A stretch of 64,000 nucleotides of DNA from a virus: positions 412,237 through 476,236 of the IMG/VR virus record IMGVR_UViG_3300032236_002285; one strand, written 5' to 3'. Position numbers and translations under genes: made by a program. The notes below the pieces were generated by a model. That model had not been told where the DNA came from. It ran no database searches and saw only the letters and a program-made list of their open reading frames with translations. Positions 33,952-43,281 of the stretch are shown here, in pieces; within the stretch, counting starts at the first letter, position 1; each line of letters starts with the position of its first letter.

Positions 33952-34914
33952 TTAACAACCATATACGCTTTCGTGAGGTGAAAACCTAAGTGTAGGTTTT
34001 TCATCTAATACGTTAGCAATTTTTAACTCTCTATTTATATTTTTAATATTTTCAATTTCTTTCCAACCTCTATCCTCTAACTTAGCTTTTCTATGTTGTG
34101 CTCTTTTTTGAGAATACATTTTAGCAAACATATTAACTGAGAAAACTTTGCTCTGACAATGAACAATAGCATTAGGAAAATCCTCATAAAGTGTTTCACC
34201 ATCATAAGAAACACCACAACAACTAAAGTCAACATTAGCAATTAAATCTGAAAATCCTTGACGATAAACTTGTTCATCTTTACCTTTAGAACCTATTGAT
34301 GGTCTAATTAACTGAACAATCTTTTTACCTTTAATCCAAGTGTGTGGCTCATTAATAACGTGAATATCAGAATAAATTTCTTGAAGATCTTTACCATTCA
34401 ACATTTCCATATACTGATAATCATTTTGTTCTAAAACAGATTCAATATACCTAAGTGCTTTAGAGCCACAAAGAATATCAACATCATTGATTGGTTGTTC
34501 TGCTAGAATATCTCTGATGGCTCCACCAAAAATTCTAACTAAATTAAACTTACTTTTGAATAATTCATCTGAATCAAATTCTAAATATTCATTTAATGAT
34601 TGTCTAATCTTATCTTCTTGAGTTACTGCTATGTGCCTCAGTTTTTCTTCTCTCATAAATTGTAGGTAAATATCCTTCTTTATACTTAAAGTCTCGTATT
34701 TGTTTATAACATCATCCGGATTTTTATAATTAGTAAGAGTAACTGCAAAACTAACACTAATAGTATCTTCAATTTCAAATACTCTTGTTAATCTAATCTT
34801 TAGTTTATATTCATTAAGATTAGGTTTAAGAAGGGTGAATTTTTTATCTAACCAATTATCATTAGTTACCACATTGTAAACTATTTTCTCAACTAACTTG
34901 TCGTAGATTTCCAT
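33952..34914 (-). CDS. tRNA nucleotidyltransferase / poly(A) polymerase-like head, fused to a tagged domain
   Basis: 320 residues. Residues 130-146 (GGAIRDILAEQPINDVD) show the G-G-x-x-RD...DxD of class II nucleotidyltransferases (CCA-adding/poly(A) polymerase head). No C-terminal tRNA-binding domain of usual length. Residues 1-97 end in FMREEKLRHIAV, which matches the end of the separate tagged protein at 24479, so this is probably a fusion. First gene behind a good Bacteroidota promoter. Confidence 0.78.
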   Translation of the reverse strand: MEIYDKLVEKIVYNVVTNDNWLDKKFTLLKPNLNEYKLKIRLTRVFEIEDTISVSFAVTLTNYKNPDDVINKYETLSIKKDIYLQFMREEKLRHIAVTQEDKIRQSLNEYLEFDSDELFKSKFNLVRIFGGAIRDILAEQPINDVDILCGSKALRYIESVLEQNDYQYMEMLNGKDLQEIYSDIHVINEPHTWIKGKKIVQLIRPSIGSKGKDEQVYRQGFSDLIANVDFSCCGVSYDGETLYEDFPNAIVHCQSKVFSVNMFAKMYSQKRAQHRKAKLEDRGWKEIENIKNINRELKIANVLDEKPTLRFSPHESVYGC

Positions 34915-34920
34915 AATTTA

Positions 34921-34951
34921 CAAATATAAAAAAACCCTTTGATAATTCAAA
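34921..34951 (-). promoter_or_regulatory. Bacteroidota sigma promoter
   Basis: Minus strand TTTG (34948-34951)-N19-TATATTTG (34921-34928) before the gene at 34914. The -33 box is inside the hairpin of the tyrosinase terminator. Confidence 0.75.
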
Positions 34952-34958
34952 GGGTTTT
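34931..34958 (-). terminator. Terminator after tyrosinase gene
   Basis: AAAACCCTTTGA/TCAAAGGGTTTT, 12-bp stem, T-run on the minus strand. Confidence 0.88.
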
Positions 34959-34977
34959 AATAATTAGTTTTAAGATT

Positions 34978-36435
34978 TTATCTACCAGTGACGGTAACAT
35001 TATCAATAATCATATCAGATGTAACTTGATTATGCTTATAGATTGTTATATTATATTCACCAGAAGTAACTGATTCTTTTGATAACTCAAAATAGAATTT
35101 AGTATAAGGTCTGCCATTTGAATTCAATGGAGTGCAACATCCTTTTCTACAAGATTTACCTTGCATCTTATCATCAAAGCCAAAGAAGTTCATAAATCCA
35201 ACAAAGTATTTACTACCAGGATAATAGATTTCACTAGCTGGTATGTTTAAGTAAACTTCATAAATACCTCTTGGTACTTTATCAAAAGACACAGATACTT
35301 CCATATTCATTTTACGGAATGAATTATTATCAGATGTTAATAAACCATCAACTCTAAGACTTGTAAAACCTGAGGCAACCTTAACATTTACATTCTTATT
35401 AGCAATAACTTTAATAGGTGTTGCTTGAACTAATGTGTTTTGAGATTTAGGTTGAACCTTTGTATCATCAAAATCATAATCCATATTGTATATGATTTTA
35501 ATAACCGAATCCATTGTATATTCTACCTTTTTACCATTCTCATCAAAGAATACATAGGGCCATTCAACAGACTTCAATTCTTCTAAAGTAATCATTTTAC
35601 CATTTTCAGAATTAGTCCATTGTTGCCAGATTCTATCAATGTTAGAGTGATGTAACCAAAAAATTGGATCAAAACCAGCAGTTGGTACCCAACCCATTAA
35701 TCCTGTATTAGTAACAGAGTTTGTGATAGGATTGTTAAATTTAAGTAACCCTGTTGTATCATTACCAGCACCAATATAATCATGCATTGCTCCGTGAGGT
35801 GCCGCATTGATATTCATACAAAAAGTATAATAATCTGTATAAGACATTAACTTAGTCATATCTAATGCTCTTTCGATTTCACCAGAGATAGGGTAACCAT
35901 TGTTTAAACTATCATATCTACAAGATTCATATAAAGCTGACTTTGAATCTCTAAACATAACAGGCATCATTTTGTCAGAATCGTTTAAGTTTGTATAACC
36001 CCAATAAGGTAAAGCAAAGTCTTTCTTTCCTGATAATTTTCTTACAATCTTTTCAAAGTGCCAGATATAAAGTCTGTGCCAAACTAAGAAGTGTATTTTT
36101 TCTTTACCAGAAGGTGAGTGAGTACAATTGTCCCAAGCTTCTTTTAAATCAGCTACGGTGCTATAAGATTCACATAAAGGATTCTTACCAATTGAATCTG
36201 GAATCCAGTGCATTGCACCTTGATAGTACCAACTCATTGGATCAGTACATCCTTTCTCTCTCATAATAGTCAAAGCCTTATTCATAGCCTCAATATCTGA
36301 CTGAGCTTCTGTCGAGTTAGCATTCTTTCTAACAAAACGACCTATCTTATTATGTGCGAAGTGAGTATAAACAACACCAGTCATGATAGATAACACCAAT
36401 ATAATGATTAGTGATGAAATTGTTTTTCTATTCAT
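34978..36435 (-). CDS. Membrane-anchored tyrosinase (type 3 copper oxidase)
   Basis: 485 residues. Signal anchor at ~8-24 (SLIIILVLSIMTGVVYT), so the enzyme faces the periplasm or surface. CuA ligands: H76 (AMHW), H106 or H115 and H120 in FLVWHRLYIWHFE. CuB: H214 and H218 (PHGAMHDY) and H262/H263 in DPIFWLHHSNIDRIW. A ~200-residue C-terminal beta-rich domain with a Cys cluster (CRKGCC) follows. Known: oxidises phenols/tyrosine to quinones. Role in a phage unknown; might crosslink surface proteins or pigments. Own terminator and TATATA-type upstream region. Confidence 0.9.
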   Translation of the reverse strand: MNRKTISSLIIILVLSIMTGVVYTHFAHNKIGRFVRKNANSTEAQSDIEAMNKALTIMREKGCTDPMSWYYQGAMHWIPDSIGKNPLCESYSTVADLKEAWDNCTHSPSGKEKIHFLVWHRLYIWHFEKIVRKLSGKKDFALPYWGYTNLNDSDKMMPVMFRDSKSALYESCRYDSLNNGYPISGEIERALDMTKLMSYTDYYTFCMNINAAPHGAMHDYIGAGNDTTGLLKFNNPITNSVTNTGLMGWVPTAGFDPIFWLHHSNIDRIWQQWTNSENGKMITLEELKSVEWPYVFFDENGKKVEYTMDSVIKIIYNMDYDFDDTKVQPKSQNTLVQATPIKVIANKNVNVKVASGFTSLRVDGLLTSDNNSFRKMNMEVSVSFDKVPRGIYEVYLNIPASEIYYPGSKYFVGFMNFFGFDDKMQGKSCRKGCCTPLNSNGRPYTKFYFELSKESVTSGEYNITIYKHNQVTSDMIIDNVTVTGR

Positions 36436-36538
36436 TTTTATTTTATTTTTATTTCTTATATAAAATCAAGGATTAAATGTTTAATTATTAATATATACAG
36501 AAAATTAAACCGTTAAAATTGGTTTTTACCAAAATAAA

Positions 36539-36550
36539 TTTAATATATAA
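36539..36550 (+). promoter_or_regulatory. Late-type AT-box promoter
   Basis: TTTAATATATAA, 6 nt before the ATG at 36557. Confidence 0.5.
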
Positions 36551-36556
36551 TCTACT

Positions 36557-38224
36557 ATGAAATGGATAAAAGACAGAGAAAAATTCTTAAACGAGGCTAA
36601 GCTTCGTGACGTTATTTTCCAAAGACAAGCTAAAGAAGTTAGCCGTATTTGGGGAGAAAAATTCCTTGATTATGAAGAAGTTACACCTACTGATAAAATT
36701 AAACAAGGTAAGTGGAAGCTATCTGAAGAAGATAAAAATAAAGTATTAGGCAAATTTTTTGATGCTAATATGGAAGTTGTTACTGGTATATTCAATAGTT
36801 TACCAGATAAATTTGCTGAAGTTTTGGCACAATCTATTAACACTGAATTACTTAGAAATGATAAATTCAAAGTAATAGCTAAAGACTTAAATATTAAAAA
36901 TCCATCCATAGACCAAATTGTTATTATATTCGATCCTATCTTTAGAAAAATATCAGTATCTGAAACAATGGCTACTGAGATTATCCAAAAAGATGAGAAT
37001 GGTAGACCAGTAAAAGATGAAGCTGGTAATATGATTAAAATTAAGAAAGAAAAAGGCGATTTAATGTTCACTAATAACTTAGTTAATATCAATACATTTG
37101 TTGATGACTTTAATAGATGTTTCACTGAAGAAAAAGTAGGTGTTAATTTTGAAGAAAGAAATATACAAAGATTAAGAAGTGCTGCTAGTATGGATGAGAA
37201 TCAAGAGTATAAAGTTGATTTCAAAATTTTTGACAAAGATGTTTATTTATCTATCACACATAATCCAAAAGACATTTTGAATATGTCTATTTCTAAGTTC
37301 TATGCTTCTTGTCAACATTTATATTCAGGTGGTTATAGAGAACAAGTTTTAGGTAACGTATTTGACCCTAACTCTATTCCTGCTTTCTTAACATTTGAGA
37401 CTCCAATTTATTGGGATGATGAAAAGATATCTGATCAATTACCACTTTCAAGAATGGTGATTAGAAATATTGAAACATTTGACGAACAATCAACTGAGGC
37501 TAAATTATTTTTTGATAGAGCTTATCCAGATAGAATGAAAGAAGTATTTGATGAGATAGTTGAAAAGTATGCTGATATGAAACAAAATACTGATAGAAAT
37601 AGTATTACTTATGTATTTACACCAGATATTGACACAGAAGATAAGTTAAGAGATCCTTATATGGATAGATTAGGAATTCAAAGAAAACCTTATATCGGTA
37701 AAAACACTAGAACTCTTTACTTAAATAGAATGCATGACTGGTCTAATGTTAAGATTGCTCCAGATGCTAAGATTAAAGAATTAATTATTGAAACAACTGA
37801 TATTCCTGAAGACTTAACTAAAGTTCCTTTGAATCCAGATTGGGTTAAATTCAAATACCTAACTATTAATTCATTATCAAACTTTGATAAAATTAAAACA
37901 GATTCAATTGCTTTTGATAAGTGTAAATTAGATACTTCAGTTTTAGAAGAGATGAACAAATCAAATCCTAATATCAAAAAGTTACAAATTGTTAGTTGTG
38001 ATTTAACAGGGTCTTTAGGTTTCTCTCAATTCCAAAGCTTAGAAGAGCTACATATTATTTATACATTAGATACTATTGAAGAGTTAAAAGACCTAACTGA
38101 AAACCTTAAAATTAAGAAACTTGTTATATCAGGTGACTTGATTAAAAATAAAGAAGCTAAGACTCAAATTAACCAGGTTAGACAACGTGGTATAAAAGTA
38201 GAAATCGTAGGTCCAGTTATATAA
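36557..38224 (+). CDS. Large late protein with N-terminal MKWIKDREKFLNEAK motif
   Basis: 555 residues. Begins MKWIKDREKFLNEAKL. A conserved-looking core FYASCQHLYSGGYREQVLGN, then FDPNSIPAFLTFETPIYW, and a C-terminal leucine-rich-repeat-like region (FKYLTINSLSNF, IKKLQIVSCDLTGSL, LEELHIIYTLDTIEEL). Likely a virion protein; specific role unknown. One base separates it from the next gene, with which it forms a unit. Confidence 0.8.
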   Translation: MKWIKDREKFLNEAKLRDVIFQRQAKEVSRIWGEKFLDYEEVTPTDKIKQGKWKLSEEDKNKVLGKFFDANMEVVTGIFNSLPDKFAEVLAQSINTELLRNDKFKVIAKDLNIKNPSIDQIVIIFDPIFRKISVSETMATEIIQKDENGRPVKDEAGNMIKIKKEKGDLMFTNNLVNINTFVDDFNRCFTEEKVGVNFEERNIQRLRSAASMDENQEYKVDFKIFDKDVYLSITHNPKDILNMSISKFYASCQHLYSGGYREQVLGNVFDPNSIPAFLTFETPIYWDDEKISDQLPLSRMVIRNIETFDEQSTEAKLFFDRAYPDRMKEVFDEIVEKYADMKQNTDRNSITYVFTPDIDTEDKLRDPYMDRLGIQRKPYIGKNTRTLYLNRMHDWSNVKIAPDAKIKELIIETTDIPEDLTKVPLNPDWVKFKYLTINSLSNFDKIKTDSIAFDKCKLDTSVLEEMNKSNPNIKKLQIVSCDLTGSLGFSQFQSLEELHIIYTLDTIEELKDLTENLKIKKLVISGDLIKNKEAKTQINQVRQRGIKVEIVGPVI

Positions 38225-38225
38225 T

Positions 38226-39857
38226 ATGAAACATTTAAAACACATACAAGTATTTGAAGCCTTTGAATCTAAGATTCTTAGCAAAACATTAGGTTATATT
38301 AAAGAACCAAATGATAGAGAAAAGTTTTTTGACCAAATCAAAAGACTATGTAATTCTATAGATTATCCTTATTCAGAAATGTCTGATGACTTCTTTGAAT
38401 ATTTACCATTTAAAAAAGCAATCAACAAAGCAGCAATGACTGGTGATGAACCTTGTGAAGCAACTTCAAAAAGTGAATTCCCGGAATATGCGGTAGATGG
38501 AGCTAAGTGTGAAGGTGGTAAACTTAAAAGAAAATGGGGAGCTAGGACAAGAGAGGTAGTTTGTCCAGTTTGTAATGGTACTGGGGTTAAACCAAAAAAA
38601 TCTGAAGTAAAATTAGTTAAATTCTGGTTTACATCAGAAGGTAAATATGTTACTACAACAATTGTTGATGGTGTGATAAGAAGTGGTAAATCTGGTTCTA
38701 AAATATCAACTAGATTATCAGATTATATAGTATCTTCAAATGTTTCGGATATAAACACACTAACCGGTGGTGAAATTGTTAGTGTTAATATAAGAGGTGA
38801 TCAAGTTATTGCCTACATAGTCAAAGAGTATGGTAGATATTTTGCTATACAAAATAAAGTCTCAGGTAGCACACCAAGTTCTTCAAGTTGGAGGTCATAT
38901 GGTAAGTATTCATGGGCTTTAGGTCGTGGTGAATACTCTGATATGAAACTTCTTACAAAAAAACCAAAAAGTAAAGAAGAGGAAGAAGTAGATCCATATA
39001 CTTGGAATGTTGGTGTTAATTTCTCATATGGTCAAGTATCAGTAAATAGTTCAATAGATGTTCAAAATGTAATTAAAGATGCTCACTTTGCTATTGTATT
39101 TGATTATGGTAAATTGAAAAAGTCTGAATTTAAAAATAGAGAAGAAACTAAACAAAAAAGAGAAGAGGCTAAAGAAGGCTCTAAATTAGATCCTAATCAA
39201 TCAGATGTAGAAATAAGAAAAAGAAATATTGAAAGATATGTTAATTTACTTTCTCAAAAGTTAGACATATCGACTGATATAGGAAATTGTAATAGACTAG
39301 TAGTTAGAGCTTTAGGTCATAAAGCTGCTTTATATATTGTTTATGGAACAAACATCTATTCTTATTTAACAAACCTTATCGACTCTTATATGAAGTTTAT
39401 GAAGGCTGATGACAATAATACTAAAAAATCATATGCTGAAGATATATCAGAAAAAACAAATGATATGTTTAAGAGTGGTATGAAAAGAGCTGATAGAGCC
39501 AACGATATTGTTAAAGATGTTAGATCCAAACTTAAAGCAAATAATGCAGATGAAAAATATATTCAATTGTTAGATTTAACTCAAAAACTAAGTGATGCTA
39601 TCTATGATAATATTAAAAACTATCAAATAGATAGTATTGAAGATTTAGAAGTTGTTGCTCAAAAGATTAGCTCAATCAGAAACATTCTTAAATCAGATAG
39701 ATATGGACTAAGTAGATATTTCAATTATTATATTTCTTATGTAGTGGATAATAGACCAGAGAGGGCATATGATTATTTATCAGATCCTTATTATGTAAAT
39801 ATTGATGCTGCCTTAGAAAACTTACCAAGAATAATAACAATTATCTCTAAACTATAA
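38226..39857 (+). CDS. Large late protein with MKHLKHIQVFEAFE motif and zinc site
   Basis: 543 residues. Starts MKHLKHIQVFEAFES. Residues ~78-122 carry Cys (EPCEATS, AKCEGG, CPVCNGTGV), a CxxCxGxG zinc motif similar to 6496. Middle beta-rich, C-terminal ~200 residues helical (SEKTNDMFKSGMKRADRAND). Probably a virion component; family not recognised. Confidence 0.8.
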   Translation: MKHLKHIQVFEAFESKILSKTLGYIKEPNDREKFFDQIKRLCNSIDYPYSEMSDDFFEYLPFKKAINKAAMTGDEPCEATSKSEFPEYAVDGAKCEGGKLKRKWGARTREVVCPVCNGTGVKPKKSEVKLVKFWFTSEGKYVTTTIVDGVIRSGKSGSKISTRLSDYIVSSNVSDINTLTGGEIVSVNIRGDQVIAYIVKEYGRYFAIQNKVSGSTPSSSSWRSYGKYSWALGRGEYSDMKLLTKKPKSKEEEEVDPYTWNVGVNFSYGQVSVNSSIDVQNVIKDAHFAIVFDYGKLKKSEFKNREETKQKREEAKEGSKLDPNQSDVEIRKRNIERYVNLLSQKLDISTDIGNCNRLVVRALGHKAALYIVYGTNIYSYLTNLIDSYMKFMKADDNNTKKSYAEDISEKTNDMFKSGMKRADRANDIVKDVRSKLKANNADEKYIQLLDLTQKLSDAIYDNIKNYQIDSIEDLEVVAQKISSIRNILKSDRYGLSRYFNYYISYVVDNRPERAYDYLSDPYYVNIDAALENLPRIITIISKL

Positions 39858-39860
39858 AAT

Positions 39861-39886
39861 AAAAGCCTTTCAAATGAAAGGCTTTT
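39861..39886. terminator. Bidirectional terminator
   Basis: 12-bp stem AAAAGCCTTTCA/TGAAAGGCTTTT between convergent genes ending at 39857 and 39887; T-run in both directions. Confidence 0.92.
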
Positions 39887-40732
39887 TTATTTCATAACAC
39901 TTAAATATCTACTATGTTGTTCTGCTGATTTTGAACCGTGAACAAATAGTAAACTCTCAAAGTTATTATTTATCAACACAATTCTATTATGTCTAGCTAA
40001 AGTCCAACCATGACTTAAAATGAAAGTGTCTTCATTATCAGCTATTCTATGACTAATATCAAATAAATTATAATATTCTTCAGATGTTTTAGACATCAAA
40101 GCCGCTTCCACTATATAAGGACTAAAATAATGTGTGCATAAAAACACATCACCTAAATTACTAGTCAGTTTATCACGCCACATTATACAATTAATAATAC
40201 TTTCATCACCATAAGGATAAACATCACTACTAAAATCTTTATAGTATTTAAGAATTTCATTAAAGAAGCTTATACATTTTTTATTAAAAACCATACAACA
40301 AGCTTGTAAATAAGTATTACTAAAATCATTATTAGTAACACCTATTCTTCTTTTAGCTTCACCTAAGAAATTAGGATCGTTGTAATTTGGCTTAGGACTA
40401 GGCCAAATATGAAAGTTATTGAATCGTTCTGTTGGTAATAAAGGATAGTTATCAACTTTATAATCCCACACCTTATCTATATTATATGTAGGTAAGCAAT
40501 CATTGTCTAACCAAACAACATCATCATACTTTTCTAATGCTTTTAAACAAGAAAGAACCTTATAAATAAAGACATAAGCAGGTTGCCAGTTCTCTGGTTC
40601 CCATTTAATATCAAAGTCTTCTGGTTTATAAACAATCAATTTATAATCAGAGAACTCATCAATACTATCTTTTAGAACCTCTGCTAATTTTTCATATTGT
40701 TCACCAGCGGCAAATGTTATAAATCTTTTCAT
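39887..40732 (-). CDS. Glycosyltransferase, GT-A fold (DxD)
   Basis: 281 residues. WLDNDCLP (75-82) is the DxD motif; KVLSCLKALEKYDDVVWLD and QACCMVFNKKCISFF match nucleotide-sugar GT8/GT-like transferases; PYGDESIINC is the usual acidic motif. Acts on unknown acceptor. Pairs with the transferase 8 bp upstream. Confidence 0.82.
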   Translation of the reverse strand: MKRFITFAAGEQYEKLAEVLKDSIDEFSDYKLIVYKPEDFDIKWEPENWQPAYVFIYKVLSCLKALEKYDDVVWLDNDCLPTYNIDKVWDYKVDNYPLLPTERFNNFHIWPSPKPNYNDPNFLGEAKRRIGVTNNDFSNTYLQACCMVFNKKCISFFNEILKYYKDFSSDVYPYGDESIINCIMWRDKLTSNLGDVFLCTHYFSPYIVEAALMSKTSEEYYNLFDISHRIADNEDTFILSHGWTLARHNRIVLINNNFESLLFVHGSKSAEQHSRYLSVMK

Positions 40733-40740
40733 TATTATAG

Positions 40741-41427
40741 TTATCTAGATCTTTCGGGTCTATATGTGTTGTCAATTATAGAATCACCACCTGCCTGACT
40801 AGTTAGTATAAAGTCTTTAAAAGCTGGCATTTTCTCACCTACTTTTTCAAATGCGTAATTTAAAAAGAAATCAGGCGAGTGCCAACCAACATTTTTTATT
40901 CTATCTAGCCAAAAATCCATATTTCTTGAATGTACCATATAACAATGACCAAGTGTCATCATATTACCTAAATATAAGTTATCAGATAACTTATCAGTGT
41001 AAACAACTTGATGATTTGGTGATTCAAATCTAACTATCTTATAATCAGAATTCTCTAATAGATTGATGGCTTCATCTACTCTATCCCTAAAGAATTGAGG
41101 ATCAACGGTAATTAAACAATCACATTCACATATTAAAGTATAATCCTCATCAACAAAAGATGCTAGAATCGCAGACATGTGTCCCTGCCATGCGCCATAA
41201 TGGCCCGATGTAAACCCAAATTTATTAGGATCCGGTTTTGTTATACCAACTATCCAATCAGTCCTCCCCTCAAAAACATTATGGGTTGGTGGATATTGCA
41301 TATATCTTGGGTTAATAATTCTAATATATCTATAACCTAATTGAGATAAAGATTTATGTGACCTTACTTCTCTTTGCTTATCTGGTTCAGATGATACTTG
41401 TATAATCTTTACATCAGTTCTATTCAT
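40741..41427 (-). CDS. Glycosyltransferase-like protein
   Basis: 228 residues. Short beta/alpha start VKIIQVSSEPDKQREVR, SGHYGAWQGHMSAILAS and acidic ECDCLI (101-106, DxD-equivalent) resemble GT25-type or surface-glycan transferases. LGHCYMVHSRNMDFWL fits the acceptor side. Same transcript as 39887. Confidence 0.72.
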   Translation of the reverse strand: MNRTDVKIIQVSSEPDKQREVRSHKSLSQLGYRYIRIINPRYMQYPPTHNVFEGRTDWIVGITKPDPNKFGFTSGHYGAWQGHMSAILASFVDEDYTLICECDCLITVDPQFFRDRVDEAINLLENSDYKIVRFESPNHQVVYTDKLSDNLYLGNMMTLGHCYMVHSRNMDFWLDRIKNVGWHSPDFFLNYAFEKVGEKMPAFKDFILTSQAGGDSIIDNTYRPERSR

Positions 41428-41481
41428 CTAATTTATATTTTTTATTTTATATACTAAATGGCTTATTTAGTTTAAAACTAA

Positions 41482-41505
41482 AAACCCATCATTTCTGATG
41501 GGTTT
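41482..41505 (-). terminator. Terminator after CPBP protease
   Basis: AAACCCATCA-gaaa-TGATGGGTTT followed by T-run on the minus strand. Confidence 0.88.
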
Positions 41506-41520
41506 AACTGATTGATAAGA

Positions 41521-42168
41521 TTATTTATACAAAGTCAGTAAGATTGCTAACAAAGAACCTAAAGTGATAATCAAGAAATTATACTTAGCATGAACAGAGG
41601 TAGAAGCCAAAACCGCAATCTTATCTGATGATGGTGGATTATATGGATTATGATTTTTATTAAAAGATTTTACATAAAAAATAGAAAAAATATAACCAAC
41701 AACTGATAGAATCAAAGCTATAAACAAAGGCACACCAACAAACATATGAACTAAGCCAAATATAATATTAGCAGTAATTCGTTTTCTAACACCAAACACC
41801 ATACTACGGAAAGTTTCTTCTTCACTTTTTGCTAAGTAGGGTAAAGCCAAGCTCAATAGGAACCAGAAACCAACAATGATTAAGACTGAATTAGATCTGA
41901 ACGGTGCGGTGATGATGTTACCACTCGGAGCATCAGTACCACTACCTAACATACTAACCCAAGACCAAGTCATGAATTTAGGTAGACCAATAGAAGCTAA
42001 AACACCAACAGAAATAATCACAAAAATAACAATTAAGAAAGCCCATAGGTAGTCAATTTTGTTATTTAAGTAAGCATTCCTCAAAACTGAGGAGTCTTTG
42101 CGAAAGTCTTTGTAAGAGTTGTAAAAGGCTGAGCCAATAAGTAAAGTTGCGATTATATTAAATATCAT
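41521..42168 (-). CDS. CPBP-family intramembrane metalloprotease
   Basis: 215 residues from ATG 42168 (a TTG at 42177 lies inside the -7 box and is rejected). Several membrane helices. All three CPBP motifs: EEETFR (116-121, EExxxR), FGLVH (137-141, FxxxH) and HAKYN (193-197, HxxxN). Known members (CAAX processing, bacteriocin self-immunity, abortive-infection proteins) cut within membranes. In a phage it could be superinfection exclusion, immunity or processing of a membrane effector. Confidence 0.85.
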   Translation of the reverse strand: MIFNIIATLLIGSAFYNSYKDFRKDSSVLRNAYLNNKIDYLWAFLIVIFVIISVGVLASIGLPKFMTWSWVSMLGSGTDAPSGNIITAPFRSNSVLIIVGFWFLLSLALPYLAKSEEETFRSMVFGVRKRITANIIFGLVHMFVGVPLFIALILSVVGYIFSIFYVKSFNKNHNPYNPPSSDKIAVLASTSVHAKYNFLIITLGSLLAILLTLYK

Positions 42169-42174
42169 ATTATA

Positions 42175-42182
42175 CAAATATA
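42175..42182 (-). promoter_or_regulatory. Bacteroidota -7 box before CPBP gene
   Basis: TATATTTG on the minus strand, 6 nt before ATG 42168; no convincing -33. Confidence 0.4.
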
Positions 42183-42201
42183 CGGATAAAAAATAAAAAA
42201 A

Positions 42202-42215
42202 CCTAATTAATTAGG
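42202..42215 (-). terminator. Short palindromic terminator
   Basis: CCTAATTAATTAGG with a T-run on the minus strand; the stop codon of the gene at 42211 lies inside it. Confidence 0.7.
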
Positions 42216-42444
42216 CTTTTAATTTTTCTTTAAGATGATTAATCTTTATTTTTAACTCTTCTCTTCTAGCAAGTTTCAATTTACAATATTCATTGAACCT
42301 ATCGTTTATATTCAACTTACCATCAAAGAACTTAGTGTTATTAGAAATTAAATAAACTTTATAATACATAATATCATTATATATTGAGTCTATTTCAGAT
42401 TCAAGCTTCCATATTTTATATCTAATATACAGCTTTTTTAACAT
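42211..42444 (-). CDS. Small coiled-coil protein
   Basis: 77 residues, basic N-terminus (MLKKLYIRYKIWKLESEID) then a coiled coil ending EELKIKINHLKEKLKA. AATTAATATATAG lies just upstream (42449-42460), the late-type box. Not recognised. Confidence 0.7.
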   Translation of the reverse strand: MLKKLYIRYKIWKLESEIDSIYNDIMYYKVYLISNNTKFFDGKLNINDRFNEYCKLKLARREELKIKINHLKEKLKA

Positions 42445-42477
42445 AAACTATATATTAATTAATATCATGGAAAACCT

Positions 42478-43281
42478 TTATTTATCTATATTTGATAAGA
42501 TATTATTTAATTTATTATCTCTTACTCTTTGATTGATTAATTTCAATAATTCTTCTTCTTTTTCTGGATAATAGCGAGCTAACCCAAATGGCTCAAACTG
42601 CATATTATCAATCAAATCTTGATTAACATTTAACTTAAACTTATGCCTAATCGAATCATTATATTTTTTAACAAACTCAGTTGATCTATCAACTACTAAA
42701 CCACCACCTGTTTGAAACTTCCAGAACCTAAATAACATCAAGCTTCTTGATAAAACAGAGTGCTCGAAATAAAAGTTATCTCTTTGTTCATCAGTCATTG
42801 GTAGTTTAGGTGACACACTACTTAAATGTAAATCAGCATTGTAAATATAAATAGCGTCATTAATTAGATAGAAAAATGATTCTACAAAACTAGTAGCAGG
42901 TGATAGAAGATTTTCTCTAACATTTGTATCAAATGGTCTTTGACGATTCCACTCTTCAGTAGCCATCTTACTTAAATGTAAACATTCATCGTAATAAGAT
43001 TGTGTCATTTTGAACTTAGAATATTTATCAAAGACATATTTATACTTTTGCGGATAAAGATATTCTAACCAGTCAACTTCTTTTAACATTTGTTTAAGTG
43101 CTAACGATTGTTCTTTAGTTGCTTTAGGTATACCATATTTTTTATACCAGTTTTTGCGAGATTGAATTTTATAATTATCGAATTCAAACCAATCTAATTG
43201 AACAACTAAAAGTTCTTTTACACCAAGATTTGTATTATCGTTTGGAACTCTATCTATAATCTTTAACTCTGGAAATTTCAT
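42478..43281 (-). CDS. Tagged protein (end VRDNKLNNILSNIDK)
   Basis: 267 residues, helical and aromatic (WLEYLYPQKYKYVFDKYSKF; HSVLSRSLMLFRFWKFQ), not recognised. One of the largest tagged members; tag NQRVRDNKLNNILSNIDK. Last gene of the leftward AAA-led unit. Confidence 0.75.
   Translation of the reverse strand: MKFPELKIIDRVPNDNTNLGVKELLVVQLDWFEFDNYKIQSRKNWYKKYGIPKATKEQSLALKQMLKEVDWLEYLYPQKYKYVFDKYSKFKMTQSYYDECLHLSKMATEEWNRQRPFDTNVRENLLSPATSFVESFFYLINDAIYIYNADLHLSSVSPKLPMTDEQRDNFYFEHSVLSRSLMLFRFWKFQTGGGLVVDRSTEFVKKYNDSIRHKFKLNVNQDLIDNMQFEPFGLARYYPEKEEELLKLINQRVRDNKLNNILSNIDK

Noticed and set aside
36670-37125. Antisense 151-residue frame within 36557
   Set aside because: Composition is a reverse-strand shadow and the sense gene is clearly coding.
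42169-42177. TTG start for the CPBP gene
   Set aside because: The TTG is part of the -7 promoter box; the following ATG is better placed.
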